Shown piece after piece: positions 12,890 to 41,204 of a stretch of 64,000 nucleotides of DNA. Both the position numbers and the translations under genes were made by a program. Under the pieces are notes generated by a model, which saw only the letters and a list, made by a program, of their open reading frames with translations, did no database searches and was not told the DNA's origin. The stretch comes from Lutraria lutraria (taxonomy: Eukaryota; Mollusca; Bivalvia; Venerida; Mactridae), in contig OZ026840.1 in assembly GCA_964023205.1 (NCBI GenBank), positions 34,947,336 to 35,011,335 on the forward strand, in the 5' to 3' direction. Numbering within the stretch: position 1 is the stretch's first letter; every line of letters begins with the position of its first letter.

Positions 12890-14050
12890 GGTAACTGAAT
12901 GTTATAATCCTGGAGATACTGAGGTGAAAATATGTGTAATAGAAGGCTTCTTTATGATACAAATAATAATTATGATATTAAGAAGGTAACATGTATATAA
13001 AAGACTCCAGTATTAGAATTAGTGGGTTAATTGTTCCTGGCCCCTGACCGAAATATTTTTTTCATTCTTTCAGTATTTTTGGGGACAATCTAGTTTTAGA
13101 GTTTTCGTCACAAAGTAGATCTATATTGTCGGACAACCTGTCACAAAACAATAATTCAGAGACTGTTAAACACATAATTATGTCAGTGTTTGTTTTTTGG
13201 GGGACTGATTCCCCTGTCTGGAAAGTATAAAAAAATACATGTTTTGCCCTAAAAATAAAAAAATTGTCTCGTCAGTATTCAAGTGTGTATTACATGCATA
13301 TTCGAACACGTATCATGTCATAGATATCATCATGGCCTTCAAACAACAAATTGAAAACAAATCTGAAAATAGTCCTAACATTCATCGACTATTATAATCA
13401 GATAAATGTAAGGAAAATATGTCTACACAGTAGCTGACACAGACATTAACATGAATGGGGAAAAATCAATGAAGCACACAATGAATAGGTTATATTATAT
13501 TTCATGTGTATAAATAAAAAATCTCATTCAAAATCAAGAAGTGAATGTATGTTTAGACATAAATAGTCTTAAAAAGTGTTGTGTTGTTACTACTAGATAA
13601 ACATTTATATCAGCTAGAAATTGATAATACCTTACTATTTTTCATCATTCAAAACAATCGTTTACATTATGTACGTTTGAGCTTTTATTAAAGCATGAAT
13701 GTTTTGATCTGTCAAATTGATTATTTAGCCACAGTCCAATTCACTTATTAAGCAGCATCGAAAAAAATTACTCTCAAATTGGATAAGGGAATAATCCTAT
13801 AATTAGTAAGATAAACGAAAATTGTATAATTTATAAATCAATCAGTATAAATGGGGTTTTAACAAAGCAAAAAAAAACTTATAATAGTATCAATCTAATT
13901 GAAATTTGATGTTTAACAAAAATAAAATGGACAAAACACAAACCTTTGACGCAGAATCTGTACACGGTCCTGTGCTGATGTAACCAATGTGTATCTGAGT
14001 TCAGTCACATGATGTCCTTGTTTCTGCCCTCATTGATTGAACTTATGTCG
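12770..14050 (-). promoter_or_regulatory. 5' UTR exon and promoter region of the O-methyltransferase
   Basis: Coding exon 1 continues upstream of the ATG to an acceptor TTTTCACCTCAG, so the exon begins at 12918. A matching donor CAAAG|GTTTGT puts the end of an upstream non-coding exon at 13944, and transcription should start in about 13980-14050. No TATA box is evident. The donor-acceptor match is seen; the exon itself is inferred. Confidence 0.5.
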
Positions 14051-14165
14051 TCTGCTCAAGCCAATGGTGCAGTTATTTAAATACAACACAAAATAATCTG
14101 ATAGAGGGCATACACTCATGAGTGGACCGTAACTTGAGTTTCGTTTTCTTAATTAAGTTAAGATA

Positions 14166-14213
<48 letters not shown>

Positions 14214-15870
14214 TCTAAGGCCTAGAAATGTGTGCTTGTTTCTTGTTACATGCTCATTAAAAATATAGAAGATAGGTATGGCTTTTTTGACTCTTGAATG
14301 TGAGTGGAAAGGTTAAAAGAGACATTGATTTTTCTTTCCTTGGGCCAAATAAAAGTCTAGGGTTGCAGAGAATGGTTGGTTACCAGAAACAAACATATTC
14401 TATGCCTAAATATAGTGAATGATTCAGTGTATGTAAGACACTTATGAACCACTAATTATGACTATAGTACATGCAAGATTGAAGTTTTACGTGAACAATT
14501 CTTGTATGATATTGTAACCACATGTATATACTACACAGTCATGTATTATCATATAACCAATTGATCTTTACCCTTTACCTCATAATCACACCAAAACACG
14601 CCTCTACCTCATCTGCACAGTCACACCGTATCACACCTCCTATTTTTTTTATCCCTTATAGAGTGTTTTTTCCAACATAAAATTAAGTTTTTATGTAAAT
14701 AATTACTTCAATCTTCCATAAAAACAAACACTTAAGAAAATGCTTTAATAACTGTGTAAACATTACACCTCCATTGTTTCTGGCAAAATTACTGAAGGTC
14801 TTAGGTCAAATCTATATTACGCATTTATATTTTTTTGTAATCTATTTATTTATCTATTTGCATGTAAGATCAAGTAGTAAACAGTACATTGATTGACTTG
14901 TTAAGTCTATTTATTTTGATATATATAAATTTCTTTCTTGTATTGATATCATACAAATATTATTGTACATCTATTAGATGATACAATTATAATTATGAAT
15001 TAAAGAATACCTGGGTCTGAGGTTATAAAACTTGGATTGTTTTTTCTATGCCAGGGGCAAATTTCTTAAGGGACATAATTTTTTAAACTTTTATTTATTG
15101 AATATCAGGTTCCTGTGTTTAAACACAACACAAGAATCAAATCATATAATCAAACAAATATCTTTTTACTAAATGGTAACATGATATAACACAAAATATT
15201 GCTGGGTCAGTTTGTTTGTTCAATTAGGCAGACCGCAAATCACTGGGGGCAAATCTAATTAATTTGCAGACGACATTAATTTAGGTATATCATATTTATC
15301 ACTAAAATAAGACTAATCATAGATCTTTTAAATTAAATCTAGTCTGATAAAACAAAGATGACTAAATGCAGTCAGCTATGACCATAAGTCTTGAACAATT
15401 TTTTCAACATGTACCAGTCTGCATCCTCAAGCCTTATCCCAGGCCATACTGAATGAAAATATTTGGGGTACTTCGAAAAGCACACAAACACATTGTGCTA
15501 TACTTGCATTTTCAGCGCCATGCAACAAAAAAAACAGCACACTGATGAAAGATATAATATAATCTGTTAACATAAAATGTGAAGAACAAAGAAGACATGC
15601 AATCGTTATTTTATCATTTTTATTTTTTTTCAAATTAATACATTTATGTGTTAAAGCTGCAGGTTTAAAAATATTCAAGAATATTTTATCTCTAAAATTA
15701 CATGTGCATTGTAGTTGGTTTCTGCCAATAAAACCAAATAACTTTTATCACATCTTCCAAGAATCTACATGTTCTTTTCTAGGCACACTCATTTACCGTG
15801 TAAAAAATCTTTGTTGAAGGAAAGCGTAACAATTTTCAATCAAATAAAATCATCTGTGAACCTGCTGCAT
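14051..15870. other. Gene-free stretch, including a TA microsatellite
   Basis: No supported gene. A pure (TA)n run of about 40 bp is at 14171-14210. At about 14230-14400 is a member of a dispersed repeat recognised by 'gcttgtttcttgttacatgc' and 'ggttaccagaaacaaac'; related copies are near 4100, 10240, 52640, 55850, 56890 and 63260. Confidence 0.6.
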
Positions 15871-15875
15871 AAGTA

Positions 15876-16044
15876 CAGTCAAACCTTTGAACAAAGGCCA
15901 TCCTAAGGAAGGACAAAATATGGCCTTAATTAAGATTAGGCCTTTATTTGGAGGTTATTTTGTTTGAAATAATCGGTGGTTTTGAAAAAATGGCCTTTAC
16001 TCACAGTCTTTATTTGGAGGTGGCCAATACCACAGGTTTGACTG
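15876..16044. repeat. Pogo-like MITE with TA duplication (family M1)
   Basis: 169 bp; TA at 15874-15875 and 16045-16046; the termini CAGTCAAACCT and AGGTTTGACTG are mutually inverted. A 129-codon plus-strand open frame begins inside it and is judged chance. Confidence 0.8.
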
Positions 16045-17373
16045 TATACGAAAATGTATACACTAAATCATGTCTGGTGAGAGCGGTGTATTGTAGGGGC
16101 ATTTTTACACAATATGTATCAAGTACCATAGATGGTGAGAGAAGTATGATCACAATACACAGTACCTTTAAAAATGTACTTCAACAACCAAAGACATTCG
16201 TATTTCAATACTCTGAAACAGTGACTGCACTAGCAGATCTAGATTTGAACCAAAAAGCTCATGGTCTGATACTAACGTTACCCATGCTATATAAAATAGA
16301 CACTGCTATTTCAACTTTAAAACAAGAAAAAACATAGTGTCTATCTGTTATCTTTACTTTGTTGGAATATAAATCAGGAATATGGTTAACCATGTTACTA
16401 ATAGTGATCATACAAAACTCACAGCCCCAGGAGAAATATACAACAATATACCCTCAATAAAATCACAGCCCTATGTCTAATGTTTAATCAATGTAAATAA
16501 AGTGAGAAAAAATAAAAAAAGATCACTACACATTTATAAATAGGAATGGACGGAGATAAAGCACAAACAACATTATGCATATAATAATATGCAAAATAAA
16601 TAAATCATTAAAGCAAATATACATCCACATCTTGACAACCTTTAAATTTGACACAGATTTGACAAGAAATACAGACAGCAGTCAGTATAACAGGGCTCAC
16701 ACTAGCTATGTTTTTGCTTGCGCCAAGGTATGGGCCAAATGAAAAAAGTTGGGGCCAAATTTTAAAACTTGAATCAAATGTGCTGTTTGGCACTGTTGTG
16801 AAACCGACAAGTACCAAACTAACAGATATAACAAAAACAAATACTATTATGAAAAGTGGACTTGTTTGGTAAGTAGCAAAAAATATTATAGAAAGCTTTT
16901 GTATTGATCCAAAGGCATAAAATATGATTCTCAATGTTTTGCGTACAGAAAAGTTAAGATACCACATATTCGTACAATGATGTGCATATAAGATAACCTT
17001 TTTTTACCTTTATATATTCAAATAGTGAGAATGTAGGCACCACATGAAATCTGAGTTTGTGACTCAAGATTATGCCAGCTTTGTACCCTAATGATGTGGT
17101 TATGACTCCAGAAAATGACAAGTACTAACATTCTATCAAGGGAGGTAAAGCATGAATACTTAAAAAATAAACTGAATCAGATCACAGAAATTAAATTGTA
17201 CATACAATTTGAAATAACAATTCACAACAAATGTAGACTAATTTGCATTGAGAAAAACAAAAATTAACATGTATATACTAAAATGATGATTCAACATTAA
17301 ATGATATAAAATTGTAAACAATATCAATGAGTTTTGAACAGAAATAAAGTCTTTCTGTCTAACTGAACAAACA

Positions 17374-17784
17374 GGGCCATCCTTAAAAAGATATTTTGTT
17401 TCGGGATACTATACCTACTCACCAAAAATAGCCCCACCAAACTTAATTTTGGTCTCCTGGGAAAACCTTTTTTATAATAAATAGCATTTTGACAGGTATT
17501 TTGGATTCAACGTAAAAAATACATTGTGAAAAAAAATATTTCCAACCTACCTACCCAACAGTCTTTATGCTAACCCACTAGCCCACAGCCCGGGGCTAGT
17601 AAATTTCTTATCGGGCTAGTGAACTTTCTAAAAATTGCGTATTCGGGCTAATGGTAAATTGTCCATTTTCAATAGTCCACATATAATTCGGGCTAGTGCT
17701 TTAAAAAAATTAGTTCGAACACTGCCCAATGAAAATTCTCTGGGTAGGGTTACCGCAAACAAACATTTTTTTAAGGATGGCCTA
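17374..17784. mobile_element. MITE (family M3) carrying a nested insertion
   Basis: The outer element has inverted ends GGCCATCCTTAAAAA and TTTTTTAAGGATGGCC. An uninterrupted copy of the same element is at 49253-49469. The difference between them is the 166-bp insert at 17559-17724. Confidence 0.8.
17559..17724. mobile_element. 166-bp MITE (family M4) nested inside the M3 element
   Basis: Flanked by CCCAA at 17554-17558 and 17725-17729, the target that is single in the intact M3 copy. Ends are CAGTCTTTATGCTAA and TTAGTTCGAACACTG. The body carries 'cgggctagt' words in both orientations. The other copy at 24704-24869 is also exactly 166 bp. Confidence 0.8.
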
Positions 17785-18022
17785 ATGTTTAATTTGGTCC
17801 GAGACAGCACTTTCATACAGTATTAAGTTTGTTATAACTTGGCAAAACCTGGATCTAAGAATGCAAGATAGAAAACTACGGCATTCTCAGTCAGAGATAG
17901 AATCTCCTCTATACATGGATACATGTTGAAAATAACAATCACAGTAATCAAGTAAATATGGAATCACATTTTCTGTAATAAATAACGACAAATGTAGAGA
18001 GTTCTGTCACACTTATTAACTA

Positions 18023-34081
<16,059 letters not shown>

Positions 34082-34589
34082 AATGACACTTTATATAGTA
34101 CACAAACAACGAATTGTTCGTATCTGTCAAAACATTCACAATTTTAAGACGAGCCGACGGCCATAACAAAATATTTATAGTCTCTAAGGCGACTGTTGAA
34201 AACACAATTATTTCTTTCATGAATTTAAAGCAGGAAAATACAGCAAGTTTTGTATTTCTTTAAATATAATAGATAATAAAGCTGCATGAATAACACTTAT
34301 TATGTTTAAATATTATTTCTTATTAATAATATTCTTTGAGATTTTTTTGTTTATAACGCGACACTTAGAAAACCAAAATAATATGCGGGTCCATTCCTTT
34401 ACTGTAGAGTAGATTTATTTCACTATAAAATGTTAAGACAAACATGGCAAGTACATTAAAACATACAAACAATGGAAGGCTGGTATGAACTAAAGAAGCC
34501 ATGTCAATCAACATTATATAGTAAGGATAACACAAAAAGGGTAAATCAATATTATACAATATGTAAATAGATCGATATACTTAATTATA

Positions 34590-35480
34590 TCATGCTGGTA
34601 CCTATTATATCTGCTATTATATGTAGTATATCATGTTCGAAGATACCAATTGCTGCTATATATATTATATACCTACCATCAGACATATATGTATTTCATC
34701 GTGATCGTACCTACCAATATACTTCTATGTTCATTATATCATGATCGTTGCAATGAACTGCTTGTATATATATATATATATTATATATATATTACGTAAC
34801 TATAGCACATACCATGCGAATGTATATATATCATGGTTATAACTACCACCAGGCCAGTGTATATATTATATCATGATACCAGTAGTAATAACTACCATCT
34901 AGTATTCTATGGATTATATATACCTACCATTTGCTAATAAATATATACATAAATTATACCATAATCATACCTATCATCTCCTAATATATGTATTACATCA
35001 TTGTCGTTCATTGCATACAAAATCTGCTGGTACATATACGTACATACATAATATCACGATCGTAACTGGTATCTGCTAGTATATGTATTAAATCATGTCA
35101 GTACATACCATCAGCTAGTGTATATGGATTATATACCTATATTGTACCTTTTTATACCACCGGCTGTATATACAATACAACTTATGTAGAGCAACACCAT
35201 GAAGGAGCTGCAAATATTGCCCGTTGTTTAGATGTTTTGCTCTATATACATCTAAAGTAAATATTAACTTTTACGTGAATTTTGAAGGTGTTGTTATAGA
35301 AAGGTTGTTGCTCTACAGAGGGGTGCTCTGGAGAGGTTGTACTCTATACAAACATATATCATATCAAGATCGTACCTGTAATCTGCATATACTAGTATTA
35401 TATATTATACATATCATGATCGTACATACCATCTGCTTGTATATGTTATATCATCATCGTACATATATCGTATATTATAA
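34590..35480 (+). repeat. Degenerate AT-rich minisatellite
   Basis: About 15-20 imperfect units built on 'atcatgatcgtacctaccatctgctagtatatgtatt' -type wording (unit about 40-65 bp, variable), just upstream of KIFAP3. It includes a short (TA)n at about 34767-34790. The right part reappears as a displaced copy at 38895-39195. Confidence 0.75.
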
Positions 35481-35564
35481 TCTTGAGCATCACTTGTTAA
35501 TTTAAAAAAACAAAATAAAATAACATCATAACAGAGATACATTTTTTTTCAGTAAGTTTATTGA
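35253..35564 (+). repeat. Direct duplication, copy 1
   Basis: About 310 bp nearly identical to 38896-39195 ('gttgttatagaaaggttg', 'catcatcgtacatatatcgt', 'cagtaagtttattgac'). It comprises the end of the minisatellite and the unique sequence beyond it. Confidence 0.8.
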
Positions 35565-38169
35565 CACTTGTCGCAATCAAAATACCTCCCATTGGTCTTC
35601 CTGTATACCAAAGTCAGTAAAGCAAATTCCGACGCTGTCAGAACACGCATGACTGAGCTTTATATTAAAATGTCATGTCCATACATTTCTGAAATCCAAA
35701 ACATTGAACAGAGAGCATATAATATTATATATAATATATATTTTATTATTATTTTTATAGTTTATACAATTTATAAATAGGTCAATGCATATGGAAACAG
35801 AAGCATTTGATTGAAAGTATGAGTTATCATTTATACCACAGTTTTAAACAAAACGAATTTTGAATAAATAAGTATTTTAGAAAATTACATCTTGTTGAAA
35901 TGAAATTAAAGGCATTAATAAGTTGTCGATAAAATATGATACCTTAATTAATTTATTTTAATTTGATTAAATTATCGTATATGAGCCTACATGAAATCAA
36001 GTTAAATAGTTGAACAAACTTGGTAGAGATCTACTGGACAATGCTACACATCAAATATCTAGGCAAAGAATTTCAACAATGTCCATGACTGAAATAGTTG
36101 AAAAACAAATATTTTTTATGAAATGTACAAAGATTCTGCTTATTATTAAAACAAGATTGTATGTTCAGTAACAAAAACGTGTTTGAAACACAAATTACAA
36201 GGTCTTAAAATAACAAACTCTAAAACTGAGTACTGTAATAAGCCTTACTCATAACTTATGTACAGAATTATTACTAAAACAGGACAATTCTTGTGACTTG
36301 TCTGTCACATGTCCGAACACTTAATATTGTGTGTGTGTGTGTGTATAGCATAATTATAACTGTTTAGTATAGGTGTTTGCATTTTAACAAGACTAACAGC
36401 AACTTATCATTAAATATAATCTGTAATAAAACAGATACTCCACCTCCTTGTGCGTGTTACTGAAGTATAGTTTACCACAAACATATTCTCATTGCCATCA
36501 AATCTGCAAAGGAAATTCAGTAAAATCATAAGTGGTATTTAATTATACAATAGAACTCCACAAATGCAATGAAATTTTCATTAAAGTGGCAGGTTCTATA
36601 TGAGATGTAAATATATATAGATAGAGAAATACTGTACTGAGGGCTTATATACAACAAGGCCCTAATTACATCTCAATAAACTCATGATCATATTTCTAAC
36701 ATAAAATACAGACTGATGTATGTTATATGAAGGGCATACAAGAAGCTCATCACTGTATACACACTAATGTATGACACCAGCTGTATCTTCGCCTATTGAA
36801 ACAGACAGAAACTTCAAGTTATACTTAGTAGAATGCTTAGAATATAACATGATGAATTTAACCATTGTAACACATGTTTCTAATTTTACTTTTCATATCA
36901 ATTAATAGGTGAGTGGACTCAAAATGTCTTCCTAACAAATATAATTGGAGTTATAATTGCATGACCACTGGTGCTAAAATTCATGGACAATTTAAGTATG
37001 CCATGTTTGCAGCATATATTTCTTGTACTTCATAAATAGCTCTTTATATGTTTGCCTTATCAAGCTTTTATTTATTTATCAATCCATGATATGGACTACA
37101 TATAGATTGAATAATGACAATAAAATGTAGAACACTTTGAAACAACATGTTAAAATCAGTTTTAAATCAGAAAATAAAAACAACTTACCAAGTCTTTTCT
37201 TATGCATTTTCACTACTTGTCAACCAATCCTCATATATATCCAAGGGTTTGTTCTACTTCTACAAAAATAAAAGAATGTAAACATATAAAATATCAAGTA
37301 AATGCTTTAAAAAAATAAAAGAATGTATAGACTGTCCATTTATTTATGTCCTTACAGACAAACATTACATTTTCGACAGTATTATGGCACTTTCACACTA
37401 AAATTATGCAGAGCTTGCTTCTGAAATTGACATTTTTAAAACTATATGCAGTTACACTTATCAAATGTTGTTGTGAACAATGCAGCTGTATATAATATCC
37501 TACATTGCACAGCTTTTGATATTCTTTCGAAACCAAATCCACTTTTCTTTTCACTGACACTGTCCATCAAAAGCAAAGGGCTTTGGCAGTTGTAGCTTGA
37601 CACGGAGTAGCTTGACAATCCAACAACCTTGTTTCTGTTTCCACAGTGGACAGGATCCTGTAAATCATTTTGATATTTATGTGTATATGCTTAAATGTCG
37701 AATGTCCACAATCATGGGTATGGAAAACCTTATAAGCCAGATTTTTAAACATATAGAGTTACAAGAATCACATTAACATCAATCATCTCAAAGATTGTGA
37801 GTTCAAATGCCCTCTGCAGCAATATTTGGTATCACAAGCAGTGCTGGTTAAGAGGCATTAAATGAAATTCAAGACCAATTTATTGAGCACTATTAAAGAC
37901 AGATGTCTTTATCGGCAAACAATGCAAAATAAATAGTTTGAAAATCAAATGCTAACTACAAAATTGTATATATGGAAAAAGAAATAATGACCCAAGTCCT
38001 TGGACTACTTACCATGGATTATGTCTCAAATTTACTACATCAAAAACGATATAATAATTGTTTAAGTAATAGTCTACTGTTCAACATCATTGATTCAAAG
38101 TTTAATCATTAATGTCAACAATTAGTTTCATTCCAAAATCAAAATAGACCTTGTCAGGTGACATTTTTC

Positions 38170-38893
38170 AATGAAATCTGGTCATATTCATCAAAATAAA
38201 GACTTAATATGCAAAAACCACACTAGCAAATCCGCAAACAACCATCCTACTGTTACGCACCTATCCTCAAGAACTAGCTCATTGACCCACGCCACGAGCG
38301 CATCCTTAACAATTTTCAGGCGCCCCACTCTCTCATCATTTTGTTTAGTCTGTCTAAACGCGTTTTTGTCGTTTATAAATGAACGATCTATAAACAGTGT
38401 TCTTTCCTCTTGCTGAACTTATCATTTTCATTGTCTCACATGGTGTTTTGTTCAGTGAAAAACTCGATTTAGCAATTGTACGCTGTACTTCTGCATCAAA
38501 TGACACCATTTTGCGAATATCAAATATCGCAGATGCTGAGAACAAATGCCCGTTGATTCAAAATGAAACGTCTGACGTCACTGAAATCTGCATGAATTGA
38601 TGTTATAATGTGTCGCATGCAAATAACAGACGTTCAGTGTAATCTCGCCAAAATTATGAATTTTGTGCCGTGCTATCTGAAACATCAACTGTTCGAAAAT
38701 TGGGGTGGCCCACTCGACGCTACCATTGGTTATCAAATCGGCTGTAACTTTCAAAATAACAAGTATAATTTCATCAGAATCATTGATAATATGTGTATTG
38801 GATTATGTTTTGCTGTGGTATAGCTTAATTTGATGTAATGACGTCGGGAAAAATAATAAAGGGGGTGCCCACAAACTTTTTGGACAATCCTCG
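38170..38893 (-). pseudogene. Decayed mariner-family transposase, N-terminal part with one TIR
   Basis: The minus strand encodes from about 38508 an N-terminal helix-turn-helix segment of mariner type (MVSFDAEVQRTIAKSSFSLN, then ETMKMISSARGKNTVYRSFI and a YKRQKR motif). After a frameshift near 38355 it continues as GRLKIVKDALVAWVNELVLE. The right end 38859-38893 is a mariner-like TIR; on the minus strand it begins CGAGGATTGTCCAAAAAGTT next to a TA. The catalytic DD34D half and left TIR are not recognisable. Frameshifted and truncated, so inactive. Confidence 0.8.
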
Positions 38894-38895
38894 TA

Positions 38896-39195
38896 CATCT
38901 AAAATAAATATCAACTTACGGACATTTTGAAGGTGTTGTTATAGAAAGTGTGTTGCTCTACAGAGGTTGTACTCCATACAAACATATATCATATCAAGAT
39001 CGTGCCTGTAGTCTGCATATACTTGTATTATATATTATACATATCATGGTCGTACATACCATCTGCTTGTATATGTTATATCATCATCGTACATATATCG
39101 TAAATTATAATCTTGCGCATCACTTGGTAATTTAAAAAAAAAAAAAATGAAATAACATCATAACAGAGACACATTTTTATTCAGTAAGTTTATTG
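38896..39195 (+). repeat. Direct duplication, copy 2, cut by the mariner
   Basis: Second copy of 35253-35564. Its left edge coincides exactly with the TA at the mariner terminus (38894-38895), so the mariner landed in, or truncated, this copy. Confidence 0.8.
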
Positions 39196-40593
39196 ACCAA
39201 AAGAATGCTTCTTTTATATGCTAGTCATATGTTTATTACATGTGTTCTAATGTGCTGTTGATCTTACATGTCAATAAATCAGTAAGCGTGAACTGGAACA
39301 TAACATTGCATTGTCATGAGTTGATTTCAAATGTATCAGGTTCACTCGCCACCTGAACAGTTTGAGATTGTCTAACGTCCATTTTCTTGTAGAATTACTT
39401 CAGTAAAGGCAGGTTATTAGCCAAGACAATTTATTGTAAAAAAGAAGAAATATTTCTACATAGACACCGTCTACCTCAAAATTAAAGAGCTTTCGTCTGC
39501 TCGATTTAGTCAAGTATAGTCTAAGGGAAACAACTCGTACAGCGATCTATGCATGGTCATACGAGTAACCTCCCTTATTAATCCAAAAGATGGGTTAATG
39601 TAAGGACCATTTCATATAGATCTACGGGTGATTTTTCGTGTACCGAACTGAACATGCAAATCATGCACGCACTCATTGGCGATTAACCGATTGTTTTTAT
39701 GACATCTCATTTTATTGATTAGATTCTGTGCTGCGTGACATTTTCTAAAACAATTGTTCGAATTTAATGATAGATAAAAATAAATAAAGAGATATACTCG
39801 TTAGACTGATATTTGTCCAGTGTATAAACATTTGTATAGTCCCGTCGACGGTTGTTCAAATATGAAGGACACAAAAGGTAAAAGAAAAGACAAAAAAAAC
39901 ATGTAACAGCAAGTTTGTATTCTGTGAAATTGTGTTTTCAAATCATCATGAAGTATGTATAAACAGGTATATACATGTATATACTATTTGAGCAAATATT
40001 TCATTTGTGTGACAGTTTAACCATCGCATCAAAAACTAAATACACTTGTCGATAAAATGTTCATAAAATTTGAAAAATATAAATTATAAATATATATATA
40101 AACAATTTATAAATATTTAAAAAAAAATAAACAATAACTAAAAGCACTGATGATATAATTATACATTCATTAGTATTCCTCGTACATCATCAGTGTCAAG
40201 TCACACCAGGGTCATAATGTAGTCCAACTAATTATAGACTGCTTTGTGACTGCGAGACATTTTTCGACTTGGCTCTGTCCCGCACAGGCTGAGAGGATGG
40301 CCCTTCCGAATTCGTTCACGAAATCAGCCAACCGAAAAGCCGAATTAGTAGGGCTAGGTCACAATGTTTATTACATGTTATATAATACAGTGTTCCCTAC
40401 AGCTGGTCACATTTAATCTAGTATTAAATAAATATACACAATTTCTTATCCATAAACATTTCTTATTGAACAAAACGAGATTTGGAACAAATCTTGTGTT
40501 TCCAGAAAAAAAACATAAAGATATGTCAACATAGGATGATACTCTAAATGAAATAAAAAAATAAAAATGATGATGATAGGTCCGCATCGTTTT

Positions 40594-41094
40594 CAGTGTG
40601 GATAGCCCATGTGACTTTTGACGTCACAAATGGATAGTGCGGGAAGCACTTTTTTAAAGGAAGCCAGGAGAAAGGAAGCGCTGAATATTATAATCCAATT
40701 TCAATTTTCACGACATATAGCGCTTGCTAAGCGGAATGTGTATGTTCCACGTATAGTTGTCATTTCTTTGTATTCTATACAGTTTTCTGTGACATTCACA
40801 CCAAATGAAAAATACACTGGCTTCCCGCTACACCCAATGTATATACATTTGTACAATGTACCACTGTTTTGAGGCATTCAAGTGCGAAAGTTACAGAAAA
40901 CTGTATAAAATACAGAGAAATGACAACTTTACGTGGATCATACTCATTTAATTCCGCTTAGCATGCGCTGTATGTCGTGAAAATTTAAAACGGAATAAAA
41001 TATTAACCGCTTCCTTTCTCCTGGTTATGTGCAAAAACGTTATTCCCGCACTATCCATTTGTGACGTCAAAATTCACATGGGATATGCGCACTG
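40594..41094. mobile_element. Foldback element with about 200-bp inverted arms
   Basis: 501 bp. The left arm (40594 to about 40800) and right arm (about 40878-41094) are inverted copies. Each starts CAGTG, and then reads 'cccatgtga', 'gacgtcacaaatggatagtg', 'ggagaaaggaagcg', 'cacgacata' and 'gttgtcatttct', with scattered differences and small indels. The loop is under 100 bp. It lies 110 bp downstream of the STPG3-like stop codon. No clear target duplication was found. Confidence 0.85.
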
Positions 41095-41204
41095 ATTTTG
41101 CTTCTCTTTCTGTTCCATTCTACATTTAGATACATCGGTTGAATCCATATCAAATAAGATGTAACGAATTCACCGAACGTATTCCGAATGGCCGATATCC
41201 GGTT

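Larger units (their letters stand above)
34082..41204. other. Intergenic stretch between KIFAP3 and the STPG3-like gene
   Basis: Should hold the KIFAP3 promoter immediately right of 34081 and the 3' UTR of the STPG3-like gene immediately left of 41205. No intact gene was found. Contents: a minisatellite and its displaced copy, a (GT)n microsatellite at about 36332-36347, a mariner remnant at 38170-38893, and the foldback element at 40594-41094. A possible terminal exon on the minus strand at about 36440-36505 (FDGNENMFVVNYTSV after a TTTGCAG acceptor) could not be linked to any other exon. Confidence 0.55.

Noticed and set aside
15948..16337. 129-codon plus-strand open frame
   Set aside because: It starts inside a MITE copy and continues into unique AT-rich DNA; no homology and no start context.
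35253..39195. LTR retrotransposon with 300-bp LTRs
   Set aside because: The direct repeats lack clear TG/CA ends, the left copy merges into a minisatellite, and no gag/pol coding was found between them.
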